From Gemmatimonadota bacterium (GTDB lineage: Bacteria > Gemmatimonadota > Gemmatimonadetes > Palauibacterales > Palauibacteraceae): a stretch of 43,787 bases of DNA. The notes under the pieces are model-generated. The model ran no database searches. It was not told the DNA's origin and was given only the letters and a program-made list of their open reading frames with translations. A program made the translations under genes and the position numbers. The DNA is taken from contig JAJCZV010000065.1 in NCBI GenBank assembly GCA_029262175.1, positions 1-43,787 of the forward strand, in the 5' to 3' direction. Below, one piece after another: positions 1 to 9,363 of the stretch (position 1 is its first letter; each line of letters opens with the position of its first letter).

Positions 1-1586
1 TCGAGACTCTGTGCCAGTCCGAACAACGACCAACCGTTGTCGGGGAAACGCGCCAGATCCTGGCGATAGGCGCGCTCCGCATCCGCGGGTCGATTCGCTT
101 CCAACAGCGCCCGTCCGAGCGATTGCCGGATGGGGTAGTACCAAAGCGGCGGCTCTTCGTAGAGCATCGCATCTTCGAGGGCGGCGGCGGCCGTGAAGTG
201 TGAAACCGCATCGGAGGCAGAGCCGAGTCGCAGCGCGATTTCACCCTGAAGCGCATGGGCCGCGATCGCGAACACCGGGTTCTCGCCAGTTGGATCACCG
301 GTTTGGGCAACCGTCCCCAGTTCGGCAAGCGCCGCTGCCGCACTTTCGGCCTCCCCTGTCGCCGCAAACGCCACGCCCCGGGCGTATAGCGCCATGCCGG
401 TCGCGTGGTAGAGGTCGGGGTCGGGCATCGGGAGCGCAAGCACTTGGTCCCATTGGCCAAACGAGACGGCCGTCAGGTGCGGGAACACCACGGCGTTCTG
501 AATCCATGTCACTTGGAGCGCCACTTCCTTCGGGATCTTGGGCGAAACGATCTCCGCGGCCTGGGTCGCCTTCTCCCGCATGCCGGCCATCGTCGCCGCG
601 AAGGCCATGAAGTGATAGTTGTGCGGATAGTACGCGGCCGGATAGACGCCCATGGGGCTCTGGTCGGCGATGTACGTCTCGTCCGAATGGACGGCGTGTT
701 CGTTCGCGCTGACCGCGTCGCCGTAGCGGCCGACGCGTAGGTAGATGTGGCCCGGCATGTGAACGATGTGTCCAGCACCTGGCATCAGCGCCGCGAGCCG
801 ATCCGCGCAGGGTTCGGCGCGCTTGGGGTGTGCGGCCTCGACCGCGTGGATGAAGTAGTGACACGCGCCCGGGTTGTCGGAATCGATCTCGAGCGCCCGA
901 CCGAGCGCATCCAAGATCTGCTCGGTGCCCGGGTTTGGTGTTCGAGCGTCGTACTCGCCGGTCCAATAGTCCCAGGGACGTAGGTTCATGAGCGACGCGG
1001 CGTAAAGCGTGAGCGCATCGTCGTCCTGTGGATAGTGCTCGACCACCCCCGCCATGGCTGCGGCGTACGCGGAGTCGAGTTTGGCCCGATCGGCCTCCGG
1101 GTCGGCTCCGTAGCGCTGCGCGAGCGCCTCGATAAGCGCCTTCTCTACGGGGCTGGCGGTATCGAGCCGTTCGCGTGCGGATCCGATGGCTGCGAAGGCG
1201 ATGTCTCCGCTCGCGGCATCCATCTGCCCGTTGATGTTCGGCCCGTTGGCCAGCGCGATGCCCCACCAACACATGGCGCAGTTGGAGTCGAGTTCGAGCG
1301 CGGCCTCATACGATCGAACCGCTTCGGCATGGTTGAAGGCATATTGAAGTCGAAGCCCTTGGTCGAAATAGGCCTGCGCGCCCGCCGCAGCGGACGATAT
1401 CGGGCGGCCGTGGCTTCCGAGGTTGTCGTAGACGGGAACACTTCCGCCCACCTCGGTGGCGGCGTCGGGGTGTGCGTGGTCTTGAGCGTCGTGGTTATCG
1501 GCGCCGCATCCGGCCAGACTCAAGGCGACGAGTCCGACGAGGCCGCGGTGTGAGCGGAGCCGGCAATAGGTAGTTGAGCGTTTCAT
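1..1586 (-). CDS. TPR-repeat lipoprotein, 3' end cut by window edge
   Basis: An open frame runs from ATG at 1586 to the left edge without a stop, giving about 528 residues; the C-terminus lies outside the window. Residues 1-27 form a lipoprotein signal with lipobox LAGC (Cys27), so the protein should be anchored in a membrane and face the periplasm. The body is helical and repetitive, with TPR-like units (for example YFDQGLRLQYAFNHAEAV followed by YEAALELD) and conserved stretches CAMCWWGIALANGPNIN, HYFIHAVEAAHPKRAEPC and HIVHMPGHIYLRVGRYGDAV. These stretches recur in environmental TPR proteins of unknown function. The paired Cys and the many His in them could bind a metal, but that is inference. 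It is transcribed divergently from the small gene at 1758. Apparent ORFs in other frames here are shadows of it. Confidence 0.85.
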   Translation of the reverse strand, partial: MKRSTTYCRLRSHRGLVGLVALSLAGCGADNHDAQDHAHPDAATEVGGSVPVYDNLGSHGRPISSAAAGAQAYFDQGLRLQYAFNHAEAVRSYEAALELDSNCAMCWWGIALANGPNINGQMDAASGDIAFAAIGSARERLDTASPVEKALIEALAQRYGADPEADRAKLDSAYAAAMAGVVEHYPQDDDALTLYAASLMNLRPWDYWTGEYDARTPNPGTEQILDALGRALEIDSDNPGACHYFIHAVEAAHPKRAEPCADRLAALMPGAGHIVHMPGHIYLRVGRYGDAVSANEHAVHSDETYIADQSPMGVYPAAYYPHNYHFMAFAATMAGMREKATQAAEIVSPKIPKEVALQVTWIQNAVVFPHLTAVSFGQWDQVLALPMPDPDLYHATGMALYARGVAFAATGEAESAAAALAELGTVAQTGDPTGENPVFAIAAHALQGEIALRLGSASDAVSHFTAAAALEDAMLYEEPPLWYYPIRQSLGRALLEANRPADAERAYRQDLARFPDNGWSLFGLAQSL

Positions 1587-1757
1587 GGGTCTGTCTCCGA
1601 ATCTCTAACGGTACCCTCTGCGTATGCGAGCGGGTCTCACCCTACACGAGGCTCTACCGGAAACGTGCCGAGATCGGCTCATGAACCGCTAGAGTGCGGA
1701 GTCCGAAACACGATCGGTGCACGCCGATCTGTCGCGAAATAGAGAAAGACGACTGTC

Positions 1758-2210
1758 ATGCCAGAACCCCTTGTCGAGTCGGGAGGGGCGGAACGCCCCG
1801 AACTGGTTCCATCTCGTTGGACGCTGGTGCGCGATGTGCTCGCGTTCCAGCTCAAACTGTTTGTAGACGGGGTGCGGGACTTGGTGATGATGCCGATCTC
1901 GCTCGGGGCGGCGACGCTCGATTTGCTCGGAGTGGGCCCCCGCGCGGGTCGGCAGTTCTATGACCTGCTTCGCGTGGGGCAAAAGACCGAGCAGTGGATC
2001 AACCTGTTTGGCGCCACGGACCACGCGCACGCCTTGATGAGCGAGCCGCGACCCGGGATCGACGCCCTCGTCGGCCAGATGGAGCGGCTCGCCGTCCACG
2101 AGTACGAACGCGGCGGCATCACGGCCTCGGCAAAGGACTCCGTGGATCGGGCGCTCGACGCCCTCTCCCGACGCGACCCCGCCGCCAGAAAGGTCCCGCC
2201 GAAAGACTGA
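1758..2210 (+). CDS. Conserved hypothetical membrane-associated protein
   Basis: This 150-residue protein has an amphipathic to hydrophobic central segment (about residues 27-66, LAFQLKLFVDGVRDLVMMPISL onward in pieces) and a polar, charged C-terminus. There is no signal peptide and only one marginal membrane stretch, so peripheral or hairpin membrane association is plausible. I recognise the general shape (DVLAFQLKLFVDGLRD-type start) from uncharacterised bacterial proteins but cannot assign a function. ATG at 1758 fits the frame, though no strong Shine-Dalgarno is seen in front of it. It precedes the PLP enzyme gene by about 110 bp on the same strand and could share its transcript. The 171 bp upstream, shared with the divergent TPR lipoprotein, hold no promoter I would defend. 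Confidence 0.7.
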   Translation: MPEPLVESGGAERPELVPSRWTLVRDVLAFQLKLFVDGVRDLVMMPISLGAATLDLLGVGPRAGRQFYDLLRVGQKTEQWINLFGATDHAHALMSEPRPGIDALVGQMERLAVHEYERGGITASAKDSVDRALDALSRRDPAARKVPPKD

Positions 2211-2319
2211 CTCGGGACGGCATGAGATGGCGCGGAAGGCCGGAACCTGTCGTATGGTGGTCCCGCAAACGTCGTGAAACCGCGAGACGTTGTTGGCAAC
2301 CGATCGAGATCGGAGTCCC

Positions 2320-3348
2320 ATGACCGCGAACGCTCTTCCACCGCCGCCCACGCTTGAAGGCGCACGAGAGCTCCGAACGACGCTGGGCGGCTGGATCGAA
2401 CGCACCCCCGTCCGTCGTTGGGTGCCCGATCCCGACGTGGCAGTGCTTCCCGAAGGGTCAGAGCTGTTCCTGAAGCTCGAGCTGTTTCAGCGCACGGGTT
2501 CATTCAAAGTGCGCGGGGCCATGGCGAACGTGCTGGCTGCGGACGGCGAAGCGCTCCAACGCGGACTCACGGCGGTCAGCGCCGGCAACCACGCGATCGC
2601 GGTGGCGTATGCGGCGCGCGCCATGGCGACGAGTGCTCGAGTCGTGATGCTGGCCTCGGCAAATCCGGCCCGGATCGATCGTTGTCGCGCGTACGGTGCC
2701 GAAATCGAGTTCGCGACCGATGGTGCCTCTGGGTTCGCGCGTGTCCTCGAGATCGAGAAGGAAGATGGGCGGCTCTACATTCACCCCTTCGATGGCGAGC
2801 ACACGATCCTCGGAACCTCTACGGTGGGACTGGAGTTGGGCGAGCAGCTACCGCTGCTCGAAGCTGTCGTGGTCCCGACCGGCGGGGGTGGGCTACTGGC
2901 CGGGGTCGCGTCGGTGATCAAACAGCTACAGCCGACGTGCGAAGTGTTTGGAGTCGAACCGACGGGAGCCGATTCGATGCGGAGGAGTTTGCATGCGGGC
3001 GAGCCCGTCGCCATCAACTCGGTCGAAACCATTGCCGACAGCCTTGGCGCTCCCTATGCGGCGCCATATGGGTTTTCGCTCGTGGATGAGTTCGTAGACG
3101 ATGTCGTGTTGGTGGACGATGAGGAGATTCGCGTCGCGATGCGGGCGCTGTTTGGCGACGCAAAGCTCGTGGTCGAACCGGCGTCTGCGGCGCCGCTCGC
3201 CGCCATCTGCGGGCCGCTTCGAGAGCGACTGAAAGACAAACGCATCGCCTTGATCGTCTCGGGTTCGAACATCGATCTACCGACCTTCCACGCCTGTCTT
3301 ACGGGAGCCGATCCAACTGCGGTGCAACGAGATCCTCGAGGAGCCTGA
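2320..3348 (+). CDS. PLP-dependent threonine/serine dehydratase (or racemase) family enzyme
   Basis: The 342-residue fold-type II PLP enzyme has the Schiff-base lysine in RTGSFKVRGA (Lys63), the substrate loop SAGNHA (88-92), and the phosphate-binding glycine loop PTGGGG (186-191). The late SGSN motif near the C-terminus is where such enzymes contact the pyridine nitrogen. The expected reaction is deamination of L-threonine or L-serine to the 2-oxo acid and ammonia in the cytoplasm. There is no C-terminal ACT domain, so it is the short, non-feedback-regulated type. Serine racemase or hydroxyaspartate dehydratase cannot be separated from sequence alone. ATG 2320 is preferred over an in-frame start at 2290 because CGGAG lies a short distance upstream and homologues start with this short leader. 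Its TGA overlaps the next ATG by one base (TGATG), so the next gene is probably translationally coupled. Confidence 0.85.
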   Translation: MTANALPPPPTLEGARELRTTLGGWIERTPVRRWVPDPDVAVLPEGSELFLKLELFQRTGSFKVRGAMANVLAADGEALQRGLTAVSAGNHAIAVAYAARAMATSARVVMLASANPARIDRCRAYGAEIEFATDGASGFARVLEIEKEDGRLYIHPFDGEHTILGTSTVGLELGEQLPLLEAVVVPTGGGGLLAGVASVIKQLQPTCEVFGVEPTGADSMRRSLHAGEPVAINSVETIADSLGAPYAAPYGFSLVDEFVDDVVLVDDEEIRVAMRALFGDAKLVVEPASAAPLAAICGPLRERLKDKRIALIVSGSNIDLPTFHACLTGADPTAVQRDPRGA

Positions 3349-4433
3349 TGACACGATCCACTTCACAAGTCGGGCTCGGGCCGCTGGGTACGCTGGCGAT
3401 CGCCGCATGGCTCGCGAGCACGTCGACACTCGCAGGCCAGGCCCCGACGACGACGGAGTTGGTCAGCGGGACGACGGCACTCTTGCAAGCCGTCAGCGCG
3501 CCGTCGGAAACCGTCGTCTGGGTCAGCGGGCATGAGGGCGCCGTGCTCAAGAGCGAGGACGGCGGAGAGACCTGGACGCGGCGCTCGGTCCCGAGTTTGG
3601 ATTCGCTCCAGTTCAGGGACATCCACGCGTTCGATGCGCAGACGGCCGTGATCCTCAGCGCTGGCCCGGGGGCGCAATCGCGCGTCTACCGCTCGGAAGA
3701 TGGCGGGGGGACTTGGAGCCTGAGCTGGATGAACGAGGAGCCCGAGGGTTTCTACGACTGTCTCGATTTCTGGGACGGTCGGCGGGGGATCGCCTACGGC
3801 GATGCGATCGAAGGTGGTCTCCGCGTGCTTCTCACAGACGACGGCGGACGCACCTGGTCGGTGGTTCCTCCCGACCGGCTGCCTCCGGCAGCGGGCTCCG
3901 AAGGGGGGTTCGCGGCCAGCGGTACCTGCGTCACGGCGCGCCCCGGTGGACAGGCGTGGATCGCCACCGGGGCCGGTGACCGACCGCGCGTCCTGCGCAC
4001 CACGGATTACGGCGCCACGTGGTCCGCATCGGATGTCCCGCTGGTTTCCGGCGAAGCCGCGGGCGCGATCACGATCGGCTTCTCCAGCGATGACGTGGGC
4101 TTCGTGCTCGGGGGCGACCTCGCACAAGCCGACGCGTACACGGACAACGTCGCCCGTTCCACCGATGGAGGTCGAACCTGGGTCCTGAAGACGCCTCCGA
4201 CCTTCGCTGGCGCCGTGTATGGCTCCGTTCTATCGGGGTCTCCGGTTCGTTTGGTGGCGGCCGGCCCCGGCGGTCTCGCAATGAGCGGAGATGAGGCCGA
4301 GACCTGGTCCTTGCTCGACAACCGGAGCTTTTGGGCCGTCGGCGGCGTGCCTGATGTCGCATGGGCCGTGGGCCCCGAGGGACGCATCCTCAAACTCGAA
4401 TGGAACGACCAGGGGCGGAGCGGGTCTTTTTGA
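3348..4433 (+). CDS. Secreted Asp-box (BNR) beta-propeller, Ycf48/sialidase-like
   Basis: This 361-residue protein has an N-terminal signal peptide (hydrophobic about residues 8-28, then LAGQAP) and is expected in the periplasm or outside the cell. Six Asp-box motifs of the SxDxGxTW type are visible in order: SEDGGETW, SEDGGGTW, TDDGGRTW, TTDYGATW, STDGGRTW and a degenerate SGDEAETW. This spacing is that of a six- to seven-bladed propeller such as the photosystem II assembly factor Ycf48/HCF136 or the non-catalytic sialidase-like proteins common in soil bacteria. I see no sialidase catalytic Arg triad or nucleophile that would make it an enzyme. Its ATG overlaps the dehydratase stop, which suggests co-expression but gives no clear functional link. 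A role as a scaffold or binding protein is inference. Confidence 0.8.
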   Translation: MTRSTSQVGLGPLGTLAIAAWLASTSTLAGQAPTTTELVSGTTALLQAVSAPSETVVWVSGHEGAVLKSEDGGETWTRRSVPSLDSLQFRDIHAFDAQTAVILSAGPGAQSRVYRSEDGGGTWSLSWMNEEPEGFYDCLDFWDGRRGIAYGDAIEGGLRVLLTDDGGRTWSVVPPDRLPPAAGSEGGFAASGTCVTARPGGQAWIATGAGDRPRVLRTTDYGATWSASDVPLVSGEAAGAITIGFSSDDVGFVLGGDLAQADAYTDNVARSTDGGRTWVLKTPPTFAGAVYGSVLSGSPVRLVAAGPGGLAMSGDEAETWSLLDNRSFWAVGGVPDVAWAVGPEGRILKLEWNDQGRSGSF

Positions 4434-4468
4434 GATGCGCGCATGACAGACAAACGGGAGAGCAAAGT

Positions 4469-4990
4469 ATGTCGAGACATGGTCGGCGGTTGGCGATCAC
4501 CGCGTTGGGCGTTCTGCTTCTATTTCCCGCGCTCCTCGCCGCTCAGGGCAATCCCCCCTGTAGCTCGGAGAAAAACCGCGAGTTCGATTTTTGGGTCGGG
4601 GATTGGGACGTCACGGTGGTGGGCAGCGACCAAGTAGCCGGGACCAATCGAATCGATTCCATCCTCGGCGGGTGCGTGCTTCTCGAGAGCTACGAGACGC
4701 CGGCCGGCTACGCAGGCCACAGCCACAACGCGTACGACGGGCAAACCGGCCAATGGCACCAGACCTGGGTGGACAACGCCGGTGTGGTTCTCAAACTCGA
4801 TGGCGGGCTGGTCGACGGAAAAATGGTGATGTCCGGTCCAGGACTCGACCCGCAGGGCAACGCGGTCATCAACCGCATCACCTGGACGCCCCATGACGAC
4901 GGTTCGGTGCAACAGACGTGGGACGTGTCCAACGACGATGGCACCACGTGGACCAACGCGTTCGATGGACTCTATCGTAAGAAAAACTAA
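4469..4990 (+). CDS. Small secreted protein, DUF1579-like beta-barrel
   Basis: The 173-residue protein begins with a clear signal peptide (RRLAITALGVLLLFPALLAAQ) followed by the signature EFDFWVGDWDV at about residue 39. That signature is typical of the DUF1579-like/THAP4-type lipocalin-fold family of secreted bacterial proteins. No catalytic function is known for these; a small-molecule or heme-like ligand is possible but not shown. The open frame extends upstream to 4361 inside the preceding gene, but ATG 4469 is chosen because GGGAG (4456-4460) is well placed and the signal peptide begins there. The gene ends at 4990 and is followed by a strong terminator, so it closes the 2320-4990 transcription unit. 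Confidence 0.8.
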   Translation: MSRHGRRLAITALGVLLLFPALLAAQGNPPCSSEKNREFDFWVGDWDVTVVGSDQVAGTNRIDSILGGCVLLESYETPAGYAGHSHNAYDGQTGQWHQTWVDNAGVVLKLDGGLVDGKMVMSGPGLDPQGNAVINRITWTPHDDGSVQQTWDVSNDDGTTWTNAFDGLYRKKN

Positions 4991-5000
4991 CGCGCTCAAA

Positions 5001-5034
5001 TCTGACGGAAACAAGAATCTGACGGAGACAAAAA
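5001..5034 (+). repeat. Tandem 17-bp duplication
   Basis: Positions 5001-5017 and 5018-5034 are two adjacent 17-base units (TCTGACGGAAACAAGAA and TCTGACGGAGACAAAAA) that differ at two positions. They sit between the stop codon of the preceding gene and the terminator stem, in non-coding sequence. This looks like replication slippage rather than a functional site. Confidence 0.7.
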
Positions 5035-5071
5035 AAGCGGAGCTACGACCCTCGGGTCGAGCTCCGCTTTT
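5033..5071. terminator. Bidirectional rho-independent terminator
   Basis: A long nearly perfect stem has the outer arm AAAAGCGGAGCT (5033-5044) pairing with AGCTCCGCTTTT (5060-5071), then an inner stem CGACCC/GGGTCG closed by a tiny loop at about 5052. The arm has A-runs on one side and T-runs on the other, so it can terminate both strands. It lies between convergent genes ending at 4990 (+) and 5111 (-), where a shared terminator is expected. Confidence 0.9.
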
Positions 5072-5110
5072 CGTGCGACCGTGCGTTGGACTACACGGTT
5101 TGCCCGACGA

Positions 5111-5605
5111 CTAGTTTCCGAGGTTGAGCGAAAGCAGTTCGTCGAAGGCCGCGTCCAAGATTCTGAGGACGCGCGTGTCATATCCGTACTGCAACTCGAG
5201 CGCATCCGAATACCTCGGCCGGCTCGAACCGTTTCGGCTGCGTACGCAGCCATCGTAGTTCGCGTACTCGCCTTCACAGGTCTGACGGGCGCATCGGCCC
5301 AAGTCTTCGCTGCACTGAAGATAGACCTGACCTGAACGAGTCTGGTCCACGGCTACGATATCCTCGGCGTACATCTCCCAGCGCGACAGGACGCCCGTAG
5401 CGTCACTGATCTCGGCGACGAGCAGACCGTTACTGCCCGCGCGTAGCTGGTACGTCCCGTACACCGACGGGTTCGACGCCAACGCGTCGTTGATCTCTCT
5501 CAAGAGCTCTCCAGCGGCGCTCTGCTGTCCTAGCGCCACACTCGGAAGAGCAAGCAGGAGAGAGAGAGCGATGGAGCAAATGGCATTGCGTGATCGTGCG
5601 CGCAT
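5111..5605 (-). CDS. Secreted hypothetical protein
   Basis: The 164-residue protein carries a clean signal peptide (residues 1-27, ending SVALGQQ). The mature part has four cysteines in the middle (LQCSEDLGRCARQTCEGEY and a later DGCVR), consistent with two disulfides in the periplasm. I do not recognise the family. The C-terminal third (ALELQYGYDTRVLRILDAAF) reads as an amphipathic helix. It is a single gene converging on the terminator at 5033-5071. The 156 bp before its ATG, up to the exchanger gene's stop, contain nothing further that I can identify. Confidence 0.65.
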   Translation of the reverse strand: MRARSRNAICSIALSLLLALPSVALGQQSAAGELLREINDALASNPSVYGTYQLRAGSNGLLVAEISDATGVLSRWEMYAEDIVAVDQTRSGQVYLQCSEDLGRCARQTCEGEYANYDGCVRSRNGSSRPRYSDALELQYGYDTRVLRILDAAFDELLSLNLGN

Positions 5606-5761
5606 CGGACCTCCCGGTTCCTAAGTGCCGCTCCTACATAGACTCTCCCTTCCGCCACCCATCATCCGCCTCCGAACACCACATGTGGACCGAACCAAAA
5701 CCACAGGCCCTTCGCCCGATCCGCTGCCAGGGGTTCATGCAATCGGTACGCCGCCCCGGGC

Positions 5762-6706
5762 TCAGGGGATGGCGCCGAAGATCACCAGTCCCATGTAGCC
5801 GAGGTACACCGAAAGCAGGAGTGCGCCTTCCAGCCGGCTCAGTCGCCAGCCGGATCGGGCCATCGGGAGGACAAGGGCCGCCGTGAGCACGAGGACGATG
5901 GCGTCGGTACCCAAGAACGGACCGGTCGGACCGAGCGGTCGCACGACCGCCGAGGCGCCGAGGATCCCGAGAGTATTGAAGATGTTGGAGCCCAGCAGGT
6001 TGCCCACGGCCAGGTCCGTCTGCCTGCGGCGCGCAGCTACGAGCGAGGCGGCGAGTTCCGGGAGTGAGGTGGCCAAGGCCACGATCGAAAGGCCTAGGAC
6101 CCGTTCGGAGATCCCGAGCTGTATGCCGAGCTTCGTGGTGGAATCGACGAGCCAGCGGCCACCGAGACCCAGAAGGACCAGGCCCACCACGACGGCCACG
6201 ACCGACGTCCAGAGGGGCGAAAGCTGCACGTCCTCGTTCTCGGCAGCGTTGACTCGGCGACTCGCGCGCGCACTTCGGAGCAGGTACGCGAGATACGCGG
6301 CGAACAAGCCGAGCAGCACCGGTCCATCGGTTCGCCCGATGCGACCGTCCCACGCCATGGAGATAAACAGGATCGTGGTAACGAAGACAAACGGGATCTC
6401 CAGACGCAGAAGATCCATCTCGATCTTGATGGGTCGAAGCAGCGCCCCCAGCCCCAAAATCACCGCGATGTTGAAGATGTTGGAGCCGACGACGTTTCCC
6501 AGCGCGATCTGAGGCTCGCCCCCATAGGCGGCGATCACGCTCACGAACAGCTCGGGGAGCGAGGTGCCGAGCGCGACCACCGTGAGGCCGACCACGAGGG
6601 GGCTCACACCGATTCGCCGTGCCAATCGAATCGACCCCCAGACGGCAAGCTCCGCCCCCGCGACCAGCAGTGCGAAGCCCGCAAGGAGCTCCATGTATAA
6701 GTGCAT
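5762..6706 (-). CDS. Calcium/sodium antiporter, CaCA superfamily (YrbG-like)
   Basis: This 314-residue inner-membrane exchanger has the two inverted alpha-repeats of the Na+/Ca2+ exchanger superfamily. The first (about 46-79) contains LGTSLPE and GNVVGSNIFN; the second (about 211-244) contains ATSLPE and GNLLGSNIFN. The two acidic residues in the SLPE motifs are the expected ion ligands. About ten hydrophobic helices are visible, with a polar cytoplasmic loop (about 145-165) between halves, and the length is normal for prokaryotic YrbG/NCX-type proteins. The open frame continues upstream to 6814 but that portion is Arg-rich and unlike the family; ATG 6706 (MHLYMELLAG) or 6694 (MELLAG) is the likely start. 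It is divergent from the penicillin-binding protein, with about 135 bp between them. Confidence 0.88.
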   Translation of the reverse strand: MHLYMELLAGFALLVAGAELAVWGSIRLARRIGVSPLVVGLTVVALGTSLPELFVSVIAAYGGEPQIALGNVVGSNIFNIAVILGLGALLRPIKIEMDLLRLEIPFVFVTTILFISMAWDGRIGRTDGPVLLGLFAAYLAYLLRSARASRRVNAAENEDVQLSPLWTSVVAVVVGLVLLGLGGRWLVDSTTKLGIQLGISERVLGLSIVALATSLPELAASLVAARRRQTDLAVGNLLGSNIFNTLGILGASAVVRPLGPTGPFLGTDAIVLVLTAALVLPMARSGWRLSRLEGALLLSVYLGYMGLVIFGAIP

Positions 6707-6841
6707 CTCGACCGTTTCTGTTTGCTCACGACGTCGCCGCCGCCCCGTGCGCCTCCTGTCCAGCGGCCCGCTGTTAATACACTGCCACGTCCAACTGCGC
6801 ATCCAGGAAACCATTTCTCGACTGAGGACGTCCTAGTTTCT

Positions 6842-9247
6842 GTGAAACGTCCGCGTAAGGCTCGCCGCAAATGGTTGACCCGGGGGCGCCTAGGGCTTTT
6901 GGCTCTGGCTGTCGTCTCGAGCGGTCTCGCGTACCTCGCTTTTGAGGCGCGGATCGCGGCTGCTTTCGTGGCGGTCGAAGGAAACGCCCCCACGCGAATC
7001 GTCGCGCGCCCGCTGATCCTCCGACTGGACGATCGCCCCTCGCCCACCCGTGTCGGCGACTATTTGGACCGCGTGGGCTATCACCGCGTCCGAAACGGCA
7101 CCCCTGATGTCGGGGAATACCGTCTGGGTGAGCGCGAGTGGCGAATCGGCCGCCGACCGTTGCGGGTGGGCAGCTTTTTCCAACCGAGCGGTCTCGCGCG
7201 CCTTCGGCTGGACCGATCGGGACGGATCCGTACGATCGAGGATGAGGGCGGACGGGACATCCCCGGTCTCATCCTGGATCCGGAGGTGATCGGCAGCGCC
7301 ATCGGGACGCGCGGTCGCGATCGGATCGATATCGAGCTCGACCAGCTTCCCGAGCACGTCGTCCAGGCCCTGCTGACCGTCGAGGATCGCAAGTTCTACG
7401 AGCACGGGCCGTTCGATCCGCGTCGGATCGGTGGTGCCATGCTGGCCAATCTGCGCCGCGGCCGGATGTCCGAGGGTGCGAGCACACTGACGCAGCAACT
7501 CGCCCGCACGTTGTTCCTGACAAACGAGCGGACGGTCTTCCGGAAGATCCGAGAAGCCGCGATCGCGATCGCGCTCGAGAGACGGTTCGAGAAAGACCGG
7601 CTGATCGAGGCCTATCTGAATCACATCTACCTCGGGCAGGACGGCGGACTGGCGATCCACGGCGTGGGTCGCGCGGCCGAGTACTTCTTTGACCGCGATG
7701 CGTCAGAGTTGACGCTGGGCCAGTCCGCGATGCTCGTCGGCATCATCCGAGGACCCAGCGTCTATTCTCCGCATCGACACCCGGAGCGCGCGCTGGCTCG
7801 TCGTGATCTGGTGCTGCGCCAAATGCAGACGCAACGCGTCATCGATGAGGAGCGGTTGGCGGCCGAACTCGAGGACGACGTACAGATCGCGGAACGAAGG
7901 ACGCGCACGGTCGATGCGCGCTGGTATCTCGATTTTCTGCGCGATGAACTTGGCCGCGAGGCCGGGTTGACCAACCTGGATGGTGCCGGGCTCACCGTCG
8001 TGAGCTCCCTCGATCCAGATCTGCAACGGGCGGCGTCGGCCGCGCTCAAGGAAGGGCTGACCGCGCTCGAGCGGCGCCGACCGGCGCTGACGGAGGGTCC
8101 GCGATCGCTGCAAGCCGCGTTGGTCGCCATCGATCCCTGGACCGGTGAGATCCGGGCTATGGTGGGCGGCCGATCCTATGCGGCCTCGCAGTTCAATCGG
8201 GCCGCGGACGCCCGTCGCCAGCCAGGGAGCGCGTTCAAGCCAATCGTCGCCCTGGCCGCGCTAAAAGCCGAGGCTGACGACCCGTTCACGCTCGCTTCGG
8301 TCATCCGGGACGAACCGCTCTCGCTCGACACCCCTGCCGGCCTGTGGGAGCCCGCCAATGCCGACCACCAGTTTCTTGGCCCTATTCGACTGCGCGAAGC
8401 GCTGGAGGCGTCGCGGAACGTTCCGTTTGCCCGGCTCGGGATCGCGATCGGGCCGGATCGGATCGTGGAGATGGCCCACGATCTCGGCATCGAAAGCTCC
8501 CTCGTCCCCGTGCCGAGTCTGGCGCTGGGTGCGTCGGAGGTCTCGCTGCTGGAGCTGACCTCGGCGTACGGCGTCTTGGCGGCGGAAGGTGGTCGGATTT
8601 CGCCTCACGCCGTCCAGAGCGTCCTCGATCCACTCGGAACGACGCTCCTGGAGGCGAACCCCGACGTTTCGCGACCGGCGACGCCTGCAGAGGCGTATCT
8701 CTTGACCTCGGCCCTCCGCGGCGTAGTCGAGCGAGGCACGGGTCGCGCCGTCCGTGATTTGGGTTATAAGGGGCCGGTGGCGGCAAAATCTGGCACGACC
8801 AACGGCTCGAGAGACGCTTGGTTCGTCGGGTATACGCCGGAACTCGCGGTCGGGGTCTGGGTCGGGTTCGACGACGGCACCCCCATCGGGTTTTCGGGCT
8901 CTGGAGCCGCGCTGCCGATCTTCACCAATTTCCTGAAGACGGCGCTGGGGCCAGAGGGCGCCGGTGACTTCCGATTCCCGGACGGGATCGAGTGGGTCCA
9001 GGTCGAGCCCGAGACCGGCCTCAGGGCAGGCTGGGGGTGCTACGGTGAACCCGAACTGTTCCTGACCGGTACGGCCCCGGATTCCGGCTGTGGGCGGGAC
9101 AGCTATCGCTGGAGAGACGGTCGTAGACGGGGTTCGAGCGTGGTGGAAGACGTCGAGCGCTGGCTGCGTAGATCGCTAAGATCACGACGCCCGGCCCGGA
9201 TCCAGACCGAAGGTCGGGGTCGAAGTGGGCATGAACCGGGACGTTGA
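6842..9247 (+). CDS. Class A penicillin-binding protein (PBP1B-like transglycosylase/transpeptidase)
   Basis: This bifunctional peptidoglycan synthase polymerises lipid II and cross-links stem peptides in the periplasm. A GTG start at 6842 (VKRPRKARRKW) gives 801 residues with a basic cytoplasmic tail and one signal anchor (about 16-35). The open frame reaches 6701, but that leader is Pro/Arg-rich and overlaps the divergent gene's start. Residues 50-170 resemble the small regulatory region of PBP1B. The glycosyltransferase domain has the catalytic Glu181 in TVEDRKFYEHG and STLTQQLARTLFL. The transpeptidase domain has Ser463-x-x-Lys466 (PGSAFKP), SRN (524-526) and KSGTT (649-653), so both active sites look intact. 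The C-terminus after about 720 has two Cys (733, 750) and a basic tail of unknown role. Confidence 0.93.
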   Translation: MKRPRKARRKWLTRGRLGLLALAVVSSGLAYLAFEARIAAAFVAVEGNAPTRIVARPLILRLDDRPSPTRVGDYLDRVGYHRVRNGTPDVGEYRLGEREWRIGRRPLRVGSFFQPSGLARLRLDRSGRIRTIEDEGGRDIPGLILDPEVIGSAIGTRGRDRIDIELDQLPEHVVQALLTVEDRKFYEHGPFDPRRIGGAMLANLRRGRMSEGASTLTQQLARTLFLTNERTVFRKIREAAIAIALERRFEKDRLIEAYLNHIYLGQDGGLAIHGVGRAAEYFFDRDASELTLGQSAMLVGIIRGPSVYSPHRHPERALARRDLVLRQMQTQRVIDEERLAAELEDDVQIAERRTRTVDARWYLDFLRDELGREAGLTNLDGAGLTVVSSLDPDLQRAASAALKEGLTALERRRPALTEGPRSLQAALVAIDPWTGEIRAMVGGRSYAASQFNRAADARRQPGSAFKPIVALAALKAEADDPFTLASVIRDEPLSLDTPAGLWEPANADHQFLGPIRLREALEASRNVPFARLGIAIGPDRIVEMAHDLGIESSLVPVPSLALGASEVSLLELTSAYGVLAAEGGRISPHAVQSVLDPLGTTLLEANPDVSRPATPAEAYLLTSALRGVVERGTGRAVRDLGYKGPVAAKSGTTNGSRDAWFVGYTPELAVGVWVGFDDGTPIGFSGSGAALPIFTNFLKTALGPEGAGDFRFPDGIEWVQVEPETGLRAGWGCYGEPELFLTGTAPDSGCGRDSYRWRDGRRRGSSVVEDVERWLRRSLRSRRPARIQTEGRGRSGHEPGR

Positions 9248-9363
9248 TGCGGCAAACTACAATCCGCCGTTGTGCGAATCCTACAATGCAACGATCATCA
9301 CACAGCTAGCCCGATCTCGATGGGAGACTGGCCGGCATCGTAACGCTTTGTGAACATTGCACT

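Noticed and set aside
295..1272. Long minus-strand ORF of 325 residues
   Set aside because: It is an Arg-rich out-of-phase frame inside the TPR lipoprotein, which has signal, lipobox and conserved motifs in another frame.
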